Assembly: GCF_020194955.2 (NCBI RefSeq)
Contig: NZ_JAFCIY020000048.1
Coordinates: 1 to 56,544 of the forward strand
Origin: Desulfuromonas sp. CSMB_57
GTDB lineage: Bacteria > Desulfobacterota > Desulfuromonadia > Desulfuromonadales > Syntrophotaleaceae
Reading direction: 5' to 3'
DNA: 56,544 bases
Part shown: positions 46,903 to 54,559 of the stretch, in pieces
How the letters are laid out: each line of letters begins with the position of its first letter
Position numbering within the stretch: the stretch's first letter is position 1
Notes under the pieces: model-generated
What the model was told of the DNA's origin: nothing
Seen by the model: the letters and a program-made list of their open reading frames with translations, nothing else
Databases searched by the model: none
Translations under genes and position numbers: made by a program

Positions 46903-47661
46903 TTACTCCAGATAAATCATCTTGCGCGTCATGCCGCCGTCCAGCACCAGGTTCTGGCCGGTCATGAAACCGCTCTGCGGACCGGCCAGAAACAGGGCCA
47001 GGGCCGCCACATCCTCGGGCCTCCCGACCCGGCCGACGGGATGCTGGGCATGGTCCTCGGAGGCAATCGCCGCCGGCCGCCGACGGCTCTGCAACTGCCA
47101 GGCGGTGACATCGATCCAGCCCGGGCTGATGCAGTTGACCCGAATCTCCGGCCCCAGACTGACGGCCAGGGCATGGGTCAGGGCCACCAGCCCGCCCTTG
47201 GCGGCGGCATAGCTTTCCGTATCGGGCTCGGACATGAGAGCCCGGGTGGAGGCGACATTGACGATGGCGCCTCGGGACCGGCGCAACAGGGGCAGGGCGT
47301 ATCGGGAGCACAGAAACGCCCCCGTCAGGCAGACATCCAGCACCTGCTGCCATTCCGTCAGACTCAACTCGGCCAGGGGTTTGCGCCGGCAAAAACCGGC
47401 ATTGTTGATCAGCACGTCGAGCCGCCCGAACCCCTTCTCCACGTCGGCTACGGCCGCTGCCACCTGGGCTTCGCGGCCTACATCGGCCGTCACCAGCAGC
47501 AGATCTTCGCCGGCTGCCAGTTCAGCCGCCGTTTCACGGCCGGCTTCCAGATCCACATCCAGCAAAGCCAACCGATAACCGGCCTGTAAAAACTCGCCGG
47601 CCATAGCCTTGCCGATGCCCTGCGCGGCACCGGTAATCAATACTACGGGTCGTTCCTCCAT
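46903..47661 (-). CDS. Short-chain dehydrogenase/reductase
   Basis: A 252-residue NAD(P)-dependent oxidoreductase of the classical SDR family. The cofactor loop TGAAQGIGKAM is near residue 11, NNAG at about 87, the catalytic Ser in NVASTRALMSEP near 137, and the Tyr/Lys pair in ESYAAAKGG near 150. The substrate cannot be predicted. I use ATG 47661; an upstream ATG at 47679 is in frame but poorly placed for its binding site. It is convergent with fprA and divergent from the ClC gene. Confidence 0.92.
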   Translation of the reverse strand: MEERPVVLITGAAQGIGKAMAGEFLQAGYRLALLDVDLEAGRETAAELAAGEDLLLVTADVGREAQVAAAVADVEKGFGRLDVLINNAGFCRRKPLAELSLTEWQQVLDVCLTGAFLCSRYALPLLRRSRGAIVNVASTRALMSEPDTESYAAAKGGLVALTHALAVSLGPEIRVNCISPGWIDVTAWQLQSRRRPAAIASEDHAQHPVGRVGRPEDVAALALFLAGPQSGFMTGQNLVLDGGMTRKMIYLE

Positions 47662-47729
47662 GGCTGTCTCACTTTCCATTCCAAACTGTTGCCTGTGACC
47701 CACCAAACCGGCGCGGGGCGATTTGCGGG

Positions 47730-47761
47730 TTGATTTCATCAAGGGGTCTCTATACTATAAT
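47730..47761 (+). promoter_or_regulatory. Promoter region for the ClC gene
   Basis: An overlapping TATACT / TATAAT -10 pair at 47751-47761 lies downstream of TTGATT (47730-47735) and TTTCAT (47734-47739). The best fit is TTTCAT-16-TATAAT. Transcription near 47768 leaves a leader of about 170 bases. Confidence 0.45.
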
Positions 47762-47937
47762 GGATTTTTTATTGTCAGGCACGTCCGGCCCTGCCCAGAC
47801 GGCCGGCATTGCGGCAGACCCCATCGGCGCGTCGTCTGCTGCGGCTTCGCTCCACCATGACCAAATGCCGCGGCCCGGAAGCTGTCCGACGATTCTGCCT
47901 TCGCCCCGATTTGCGCCTCCAACCCCCATTTCGAGCC

Positions 47938-49743
47938 ATGCGACCAACGATTCGCTCCACCGCCCTGACCAACGGGCTGGTCCGGCACGCCACGGCCATG
48001 CTTGGTCGGTTGCGCTTCAGCGAAAATACCTTTTTGGCCCTCATCGCCGTAGGTGTCGGAATTGTGGCGGGCCTGGCCAACTATGCCTTTCGCCATACCA
48101 TCAAGCTGATCCACTGGCTGGTCATCGAGCAGGGCCAGGCCTATTGGCAGATCTCCTTCGAACACTGGAGCACGGCCCGCCTCTGGTCGGTGTTTTTTCC
48201 CCTCACCGGGGGTTTGCTGCTGATCCCTTTCTGGCTGTTTTTCGGCCAGGATCTACGCTCCGGTTTCGCCGATTTTCTGCAGCGGGTCAACCTGCGAGGC
48301 GCCAAGATCCATGGCCGTACCATCTTTACCCGCGGCCTGGCCAGCGCCATCACCTTGGGCACCGGCGGTTCCGCCGGCCAGGAAGGACCCATCGCCCAGA
48401 TCGGCGGCGCCATCGGCAGCTATTGGGGGCAACTGTTCAAGATGAGCGGCCATCGCTTGAAGCTGTTGGTCGCCTGCGGCGTGGCCGGCGGCATTGCCGC
48501 CACCTTCAACGCCCCCATTGCCGGGGTATTTTTCGCCCATGAAATCGTCCTGATCTCCTCCTTCGAACTGACCAGCTTCACCTCCATCGTCATCGCCAGC
48601 GGCATCGCAACGGTTGTTTCACGGGCCTTGCTGGGCGATCACCCGGAACTGCTGGCCCCGGCCTACGGCTCCTTTCAACCCGTCGAACTGCTCGGCTATC
48701 TCGCCCTGGGTCTGCTGGTCGGCATGCTGGCAGCGGCATTCATCAGCATCCACTTCCGCATCAAGGACCGCTTTACCGACCTGAAGTTGCATCCCCTGAT
48801 CAAGCCGGCGGTGGGCGGCGGCCTGGTCGGGCTGATGGGGATCGTCTGTCCGCAGATCTTCGGCAACGGCTATGCCTTCATCGAACGGACCCTGCATGGT
48901 GACGGCACCTTGATGCTGCTGGCCGGCCTGGTGGTCATCAAGGCTTTGGCGACCTCCATCACCCTCGGTTCGGGCATGCCGGGCGGCCTGTTCGCTCCCT
49001 CTCTCTTCATCGGCGCCACCACCGGCGGCGCCTTTGGCAAGGTGTTCCAGAAACTGCTGCCGGACATGGTCAACGCGACGGGGCCCTACGCCCTGGTCGG
49101 CATGGGAGCCTTCCTGGCCGCCGCCACTCACGCCCCCATGACGGCCATCTTCATGCTTTTCGAGTTGACCGGTTCCTATGAGTTGATTATCCCCATCATG
49201 CTGGCCTGCGTGGTCGGCACCGCCGTCGCCCGCCGGCTGAAGGCCGACAGCCTGGATACCGTCGAGTTGACCCGGGCCGGCATCGATCTGGAGGCGGGCA
49301 AGGAACGCAACATCATGAAATCCCTGTTGGTCGGCGACGTCATGAAAAAGGATCCCCAAGCCATTCCGGAAAGCATGACCCTGCGCCAGTTCAACCAATT
49401 TCTCGCCACCACCCGCCACACCCATTTCCCCCTGGTCAACAGCCAGGGAGAGTTGACCGGCATCCTGTCGGCCCAGGATTTTCTCGGTGTGGTCTTCGAG
49501 CGCGATCTGTTCGATCTGGTGGTGGTCAAGGACCTCGCCACCCTGGAGGTCATTACCGTGCACATGGAAGACAATCTCGACCAGGCCATGCGCAAGATCG
49601 GCTATCGCGACATCGAACGGTTGCCGGTGGTGGATCGTGAAACCGGCCGCAAACTGCTGGGCATCATCAGTCGCCGCGACATGGTATCGGCTTACAACCG
49701 GGCCCTGATGACCCGTACCCTCGAGGAGGAGCAGAATGGCTGA
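47938..49743 (+). CDS. ClC-type chloride channel/antiporter with CBS pair
   Basis: Membrane transporter of the voltage-gated chloride channel family, about 601 residues from ATG 47938 (start uncertain; 47998 is another ATG). Ten or more membrane helices span about 30-430. The ion-selectivity phrases are LGTGGSAGQEGPIAQIGG, with Glu in the GxEGP loop, and LGSGMPGGLFAPSLFIG. A C-terminal pair of CBS domains (about 465-595) may bind nucleotides. It is likely a proton-coupled exchanger or channel in the inner membrane. Its stop overlaps the pcrA start by 8 bases, so they are coupled. Confidence 0.9.
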   Translation: MRPTIRSTALTNGLVRHATAMLGRLRFSENTFLALIAVGVGIVAGLANYAFRHTIKLIHWLVIEQGQAYWQISFEHWSTARLWSVFFPLTGGLLLIPFWLFFGQDLRSGFADFLQRVNLRGAKIHGRTIFTRGLASAITLGTGGSAGQEGPIAQIGGAIGSYWGQLFKMSGHRLKLLVACGVAGGIAATFNAPIAGVFFAHEIVLISSFELTSFTSIVIASGIATVVSRALLGDHPELLAPAYGSFQPVELLGYLALGLLVGMLAAAFISIHFRIKDRFTDLKLHPLIKPAVGGGLVGLMGIVCPQIFGNGYAFIERTLHGDGTLMLLAGLVVIKALATSITLGSGMPGGLFAPSLFIGATTGGAFGKVFQKLLPDMVNATGPYALVGMGAFLAAATHAPMTAIFMLFELTGSYELIIPIMLACVVGTAVARRLKADSLDTVELTRAGIDLEAGKERNIMKSLLVGDVMKKDPQAIPESMTLRQFNQFLATTRHTHFPLVNSQGELTGILSAQDFLGVVFERDLFDLVVVKDLATLEVITVHMEDNLDQAMRKIGYRDIERLPVVDRETGRKLLGIISRRDMVSAYNRALMTRTLEEEQNG

Positions 49744-51922
49744 GTTGCTGAGCGGCCTCAATGAAAACCAGCGCCAGGCGGTGTTGCACCACGGTGCGCC
49801 CCTGCTGATCCTGGCCGGCGCCGGCTCGGGCAAGACCCGTACCCTGACCCATCGCATCGCCTACCTGGTACAACAGCAACAGATCGCTCCCTGGCGCATT
49901 CTGGCCGTCACCTTCACCAACAAGGCGGCAGCCGAGATGCGCGAGCGCCTGGCATCGCTGCTGGGGGCAACGGAGGATCTCTGGATCAGCACCTTCCACT
50001 CGGCCTGTGTCCGCATCCTGCGCCGCGAGGCCGAAGCCCTCGGCTACCGGTCGGATTTCAGCATCTATGACGACCAGGACCAGCAGCGACTGGTGAAGGA
50101 TTGCCTGGATGAATTGGACATCGCCGAAAAAACCCTCAAGCCGCGGGCCGCGGCGGCGGCCATCGATAGCGCCAAGAATCGCGGTCAACTGCCGGAGGAT
50201 TACGAGGCCCGGGACTATACCGGGCAACTGATGGTCCGCGTCTATCAACTTTATCAGCAGCGCCTGGCGCGGGCCAATGCCTTCGATTTCGGTGATCTGC
50301 TGCTGCAGACCGTGCGGCTGTTCCGGGAGCACCCACAAGTCCTGGAGCGCTACCGGGCCCGTTTCACCCATCTGCTGGTGGACGAATTCCAGGACACCAA
50401 CCTGGTCCAGTACCAGTTGGTGAAACAGCTTGCCGCCGGCTCGCAAAACCTCTGTGTGGTCGGCGACGACGACCAGAGCATCTACGCCTGGCGCGGCGCC
50501 GAGATCGGCAACATCCTGCACTTCGAGCGGGATTTTCCCGGCACCCGGGTCATCCGCCTGGAGCAGCATTATCGCTCCTCGGCCACCATTCTCGAAGCCG
50601 CGGGGCAGGTGGTGGCCTGCAATATCGGCCGCAAGGGCAAGACCCTGTGGACCGACAATCCGCCCGGGGAAAAAATCACCCTGGAAACCCTGGAAGACGA
50701 TCTCGAAGAGGCGCGCTTCGTGGCCGGCGAGATCGCCCGCCTGCACCGCTTTGGCCGCCACCTGCGCGACATGGCGGTGTTCTATCGCACCAACGCCCAG
50801 TCGCGGGTGCTGGAGGAAACCCTGGTGCGGGAAGGCCTGCCCTATGTCATGGTCGGCGGTCTGAAATTCTTCTCCCGCAAGGAGATCAAGGACATCCTGG
50901 CCTACCTGCGGGTGCTGGTCAATCCGGCCGATTCCCTGTCGGCCCGGCGCATCGTCAATGTCCCGGCGCGCGGCATCGGCGCCGTCACCGTCGATCGCAT
51001 CGCCACTCTCGACGAGGAGGCGGGCGGTTTTCTGCCGGCCTGCCGGCTGGCCTTGGAGCGCGGCCTGCTCAAGGGCGCGGCAGCCGCCAAGGTCCGCCAA
51101 TTTGTTGAACTGATGGATGCCTTCGCCGCCCGCCTGCAGGAATGGCCCTATCCCCGGCTGACCGCCGAACTCATGGAACAGAGCGGCTACGGGCCGACGT
51201 TGCGCGAGGAGCGCAGCGAGGAAGCCCGCGAACGCCTGCAGAACCTGGAGGAACTGCTGTCCAGCATGGAGGAGCACCAGAGCGACGAAAGCAGTCTGCA
51301 GGACTACCTGGAGCAGGTCGCCCTGGTCACCGATTTGGACAGCTACGACACCCGCCTCGACCGGGTTACCCTCATGACCCTGCATGCCGCCAAGGGTCTG
51401 GAATTCCCGGTGGTGTTCATGACCGGCATGGAAGAGGGCCTGTTTCCCCACGGCCGCGCCGCCGAGCAGGACAACGACGTGGAGGAAGAACGCCGCCTGT
51501 GTTACGTCGGCATGACCCGGGCCATGAGCAAGCTGTTCCTGAGCCATGCCCGGCGGCGGCGCATTTACGGCGATTTCCAGTACAATGCGCCGAGCCGCTT
51601 CCTCAAGGAGATCCCCCCCCGGCTGCTGGCTGAAGCGCAGCCCGTCCTGCAGCAGCCGCCGTCCCACAACCTGGCTTCGGTGTTCGAACAGCTGCAGCCC
51701 GATCCCCTGGCGGATGCGGACGATTTTTTCGAGGAGGTGCGGCTGGTCCCGGAAGCAGAGTACGGGCTGCGCCCGGGCTGCCAGGTGCGTCACGTCAAGT
51801 TCGGGGTCGGCGTGGTGCGCCGCCTGGAGGGCAGCGGCGAAAGCCAGAAGGTCATGGTCCAGTTCCGCACCGTCGGACTGAAAAAACTGCTGGTGCGGTT
51901 CGCCGGCTTGGAACCGGCGTAA
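49736..51922 (+). CDS. pcrA: DNA helicase PcrA/UvrD
   Basis: Superfamily 1 3'-5' helicase for repair and transcription-conflict resolution, 728 residues. Motif I is LILAGAGSGKTRTLTHRIAYL in pattern (Walker A, about residue 25). Motif Ia is AVTFTNKAAAEM, II is VDEFQDTN, III GDDDQSIYAWRGA, IV EQHYRSS, V TLHAAKGLEF and VI YVGMTRA. The C-terminal 50 residues (GCQVRHVKFGVGVVRRL) match the Tudor-like RNA-polymerase-binding tail. GAGGAGGAG precedes the ATG, inside the end of the ClC gene. A short CGCCGG hairpin overlaps the stop codon. Confidence 0.96.
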   Translation: MAELLSGLNENQRQAVLHHGAPLLILAGAGSGKTRTLTHRIAYLVQQQQIAPWRILAVTFTNKAAAEMRERLASLLGATEDLWISTFHSACVRILRREAEALGYRSDFSIYDDQDQQRLVKDCLDELDIAEKTLKPRAAAAAIDSAKNRGQLPEDYEARDYTGQLMVRVYQLYQQRLARANAFDFGDLLLQTVRLFREHPQVLERYRARFTHLLVDEFQDTNLVQYQLVKQLAAGSQNLCVVGDDDQSIYAWRGAEIGNILHFERDFPGTRVIRLEQHYRSSATILEAAGQVVACNIGRKGKTLWTDNPPGEKITLETLEDDLEEARFVAGEIARLHRFGRHLRDMAVFYRTNAQSRVLEETLVREGLPYVMVGGLKFFSRKEIKDILAYLRVLVNPADSLSARRIVNVPARGIGAVTVDRIATLDEEAGGFLPACRLALERGLLKGAAAAKVRQFVELMDAFAARLQEWPYPRLTAELMEQSGYGPTLREERSEEARERLQNLEELLSSMEEHQSDESSLQDYLEQVALVTDLDSYDTRLDRVTLMTLHAAKGLEFPVVFMTGMEEGLFPHGRAAEQDNDVEEERRLCYVGMTRAMSKLFLSHARRRRIYGDFQYNAPSRFLKEIPPRLLAEAQPVLQQPPSHNLASVFEQLQPDPLADADDFFEEVRLVPEAEYGLRPGCQVRHVKFGVGVVRRLEGSGESQKVMVQFRTVGLKKLLVRFAGLEPA

Positions 51923-51949
51923 ACCTTTCTGCTTTTCATGACTCAAATG

Positions 51950-51977
51950 TTGCCAAGGATTCAGGTCAGGCTAGACT
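51950..51977 (+). promoter_or_regulatory. Promoter for the DUF4139 gene
   Basis: TTGCCA (51950-51955), 16-base spacer, TAGACT (51972-51977), 49 bases before the start codon. Confidence 0.5.
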
Positions 51978-52025
51978 GTTCAAAATGCCTTTTCCGGAAC
52001 AAGCCGATATCCACGGAGGACCATC

Positions 52026-53480
52026 ATGAAGCGAAGTCTGGTGAAACATTGCGGCCGTAGTCTGCTCGGCGGCCTGGTTCTGCTGACCCTGGTCGCACCG
52101 GTCGCAGCGTTGGAGGAATTGCGCAGCACCCTGGACGATCAGCGCGCAGTGGCGGTGACCATCTACAACGACAACCTGGCCCTGGTCAAGGATCAGCGGC
52201 AGGTGCGCCTGCCCAAGGGAGAAAGCCTGTTGGCCCTGCGCGAGGTCAGCGCCCGGATGATGCCGGAAACCGCCCTGCTGCGCAGCCTTGACGGCCAGGC
52301 GCCTTTGACGGTGGTGGAACAGAGCTTCGACTATGACCTGCTGACGCCCCAGAAACTGCTGGAAAAATATGTCGGCCGCACCGTCCAGGTGGTGCGCACC
52401 CATCCGCAGACCGGCGCCGAGACCATGGAACCGGCCCAGGTGCTGGCCGCCAACGGCGGCGTGGTGCTGGGCATGGGCAATCGCATCGAAACCGGCATCC
52501 CCGGACGCCTGGTCTATCCTGACGTGCCGGCCAACCTGCGGGACCGCCCGACCCTGGTGGTGCAGCTCAGCAACGCCGCTGCCGGCAGCCGACAGGTGGA
52601 ACTGAGCTACCTGACCGGCGGCTTGTCCTGGAAGGCCGATTACGTGGCGGAACTCAATGCCGCTGACGATCGCCTCGACCTGTCCGGCTGGGTGACCCTC
52701 AACAACCAGAGCGGCAGCGCCTACCGGAACGCCCGCCTGCAACTGGTGGCCGGCGACGTGCATCGCGTCACCCCGGCGCAGATGGAAACCGCCGATTTCG
52801 CCGTGCGCACCCTGAAGGCCGCCGCCGAAGCCCCGCAGATGGCGCAGGAAAGCCTCCTCGACTATCACCTGTACACCCTCGAACGGCCGACCACCATCCG
52901 CGAAAACCAGGTCAAGCAGGTCGCCCTGCTGAGCGGTTCCGGCATCCCCGTGGTCAAGGAATACCGGCTGCAGGGCGGCAATTACTATTATCGCGGCCGC
53001 TACGGCGACCTCGGCCGAAAAATCAAGGCCGCCGTCTTCCTGGAGTTCGCCAACACCGAAAAGAGCGGCTTGGGCCTGCCCCTGCCCATGGGCATCATGC
53101 GGGTCTACAAAAAGGATTCCGGCGGCGCCGCCCAGTTCGTCGGTGAAGACCGCATCGATCATACCCCGAAAAACGAAAAGGTCCGCCTGCGCCTCGGCGA
53201 CGCCTTCGACGTCACCGCCGACCGTACTCAGACCGATTTCCAGAAAATCGCTTCAGGGCCCAACGAGACGGTGACCGAAAGCGCCTACCGCATCGTGCTG
53301 AAGAACGCCCGCAAGGAAGCGGTCACGGTGGTGGTGGAGGAAACCATGCCCGGCGACTGGCAGATCGTCCAACAAAGCCACCCCCATCAAAAGGAATCGG
53401 CCCGCACCGCCCTGTGGCGCATCCCGGTCCCGGCCGAAGGCCAGACGGTGCTGACCTACCGGGTGCGGGTGCGCTTCTGA
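52026..53480 (+). CDS. DUF4139 domain-containing secreted protein
   Basis: A 484-residue exported protein. The Sec signal peptide ends near LVAPVAA (about residue 28). The mature part begins VAVTIYNDNLALVKDQRQVRLP in outline (VTIYNDNLALVKD), the standard opening of DUF4139 / mucoidy-inhibitor-like families. It continues with SYLTGGLSWKADYVAEL and ASGPNETVTESAYRIVLKNAR. No enzyme motif or lipobox is visible, so it is probably periplasmic. CGGAGGA precedes the ATG. Function unknown. Confidence 0.9.
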   Translation: MKRSLVKHCGRSLLGGLVLLTLVAPVAALEELRSTLDDQRAVAVTIYNDNLALVKDQRQVRLPKGESLLALREVSARMMPETALLRSLDGQAPLTVVEQSFDYDLLTPQKLLEKYVGRTVQVVRTHPQTGAETMEPAQVLAANGGVVLGMGNRIETGIPGRLVYPDVPANLRDRPTLVVQLSNAAAGSRQVELSYLTGGLSWKADYVAELNAADDRLDLSGWVTLNNQSGSAYRNARLQLVAGDVHRVTPAQMETADFAVRTLKAAAEAPQMAQESLLDYHLYTLERPTTIRENQVKQVALLSGSGIPVVKEYRLQGGNYYYRGRYGDLGRKIKAAVFLEFANTEKSGLGLPLPMGIMRVYKKDSGGAAQFVGEDRIDHTPKNEKVRLRLGDAFDVTADRTQTDFQKIASGPNETVTESAYRIVLKNARKEAVTVVVEETMPGDWQIVQQSHPHQKESARTALWRIPVPAEGQTVLTYRVRVRF

Positions 53481-53514
53481 GGCGGGGAAGCTGGGGCATG
53501 GACATCCTGCTTGC

Positions 53515-53543
53515 TTGATTGATGGCTCATCGCTTTGATTGAT
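53515..53543 (+). repeat. Direct repeat upstream of the antitoxin, possible operator
   Basis: TTGATTGAT occurs at 53515-53523 and 53535-53543, exactly 20 bases apart, i.e. about two helical turns. A TAATAC -10 box follows at 53552. Ribbon-helix-helix antitoxins usually bind such repeats, so autoregulation is inferred. Confidence 0.45.
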
Positions 53544-53587
53544 TCTGAATCTAATACTCTGCGAAAAACTCAAGCAGGAGCCTGCCC

Positions 53588-53857
53588 ATGGCCAAAACCG
53601 AAACTCGAGTGGTGACCGCGCATATCCCCGTTCCACTGGCCGAAAAAGTAGACCAGTTGGCCGACCGCCTGGAGCGTTCACGCGCTTGGATTATGAAGCA
53701 GGCACTCTCAGCCTGGATCGCCCAGGAGGAAGAACGCGACCGTTTGACCCATGAGGCGTTGGCCGACGTGGACGCCGGTCGCGTCAGCAACCACGATTCC
53801 GTTCAGGCCTGGGCGGATAGCCTGAGTACCGACGAACCGTTGCCGCTGCCTCGCTAA
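53588..53857 (+). CDS. Ribbon-helix-helix antitoxin (CopG/ParD-like)
   Basis: An 89-residue DNA-binding antitoxin. The strand-helix-helix fold is seen as ETRVVTAHIPVPLAEKVDQLADRLERSRAWIMKQAL in outline (beta strand RVVTAHIP, then two helices with RSRAWIM). The acidic tail should wrap the cognate toxin. Start at 53588 with AGGAG upstream. The stop TAA shares its last base with the toxin ATG (TAATG), the coupled arrangement of intact parDE pairs. The toxin is internally deleted, so this antitoxin may be an orphan. Confidence 0.88.
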   Translation: MAKTETRVVTAHIPVPLAEKVDQLADRLERSRAWIMKQALSAWIAQEEERDRLTHEALADVDAGRVSNHDSVQAWADSLSTDEPLPLPR

Positions 53858-53991
53858 TGGAACTGAAGTGGACCAGCAAGGCGTTGTCCGATTTGGCACG
53901 CCTGCATCAATACGAGATGCGCTACGAGGTCGCGGACGAGATTATTTATGTGCTGCGGCTCTGGCATGCCAGAGAAAATCGTCAATGGTAA
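53857..53991 (+). pseudogene. ParE-type toxin with large internal in-frame deletion
   Basis: A 44-residue frame too short to be a working toxin. It reads MELKWTSKALSDLARLHQY, the standard ParE/RelE N-terminus, directly joined to EMRYEV-IIYVLRLWHARENR, the standard C-terminus. The middle, normally about 50 residues, is absent while the frame stays open. Full-length relatives have QYE or YE at both sides of the join, so recombination between short repeats is a plausible cause. The C-terminal His and Arg of the ParE core remain but the fold cannot form. Confidence 0.85.
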
Positions 53992-54184
53992 CATCGGGAA
54001 GGCCGGCAGGAATCATTGCATTCATGAATGATCCGGTTGGGCATTTTCTTATCCCTCGGCCAGGCAGGGGAACCATGCCTCGCTGAGAAGCCCTTTCCAT
54101 CCGGCTAGTAATTCTCGCTTTCAGGTTCCACAAACGACTTGCACCGCCAAGTCATCCGGCCGCCACCTCCCACCGACACACCCC

Positions 54185-54218
54185 AAAACGGGGAACGCCT
54201 TGGCGTTCCCCGTTTTTT
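54185..54218 (+). terminator. Strong terminator upstream of the secretion gene
   Basis: AAAACGGGGAACGCC pairs perfectly with its complement around a two-base TT loop and is followed by TT on the plus strand (TTTTTT in total). It can end transcripts from the antitoxin side. Confidence 0.9.
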
Positions 54219-54559
54219 CTACATGAAGTTCTCCCGTCATTATCCACTCCCATCTTTTGAGCTCGCCCCCAAACACTGCCTCTGACACAACCAATTATTG
54301 CAACAATGCGTCGCCCAATGCCTTCATGGCAATGCCGCAACATGCCGCGTATGCAAAAAATTTCATTTTCTATACCTAAAAAACCACCTTGACTACTGCT
54401 AATAAAAAAGTTAATTTCATTATCCCCGTTCAACTCAGATAAATTATTAGGAAGCCTGTTTGGCCAGAATGCAGAAATCGACTATTACCCGCTCCTTTTT
54501 TCAAAAATACCCTGCATGGTCCTTTGACCCCACTGCCGACAAAAAGACCCGAGGCGCGC
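54219..54559. other. AT-rich intergenic stretch
   Basis: About 340 bases of low GC with no convincing gene. On the minus strand it holds a 23-codon frame (54295-54366) that encodes a hydrophobic peptide starting MKFFAYAACCG, without a good ribosome binding site; I treat it as unproven. The promoter for the secretion ATPase should lie here, but I see no clear -35/-10 pair. Confidence 0.45.

Noticed and set aside
54295-54366. 23-codon minus-strand peptide frame MKFFAYAACCG... upstream of the secretion ATPase
   Set aside because: Attractive as a secreted peptide, but there is no good ribosome binding site and no double-glycine leader, and the transporter lacks the peptidase Cys needed to process one. 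Left unproven.
53942-54433. Minus-strand frames of 63 and 93 residues beyond the toxin remnant
   Set aside because: One is antisense to the toxin fragment; the other crosses the perfect terminator hairpin at 54185-54218. No domain recognised.
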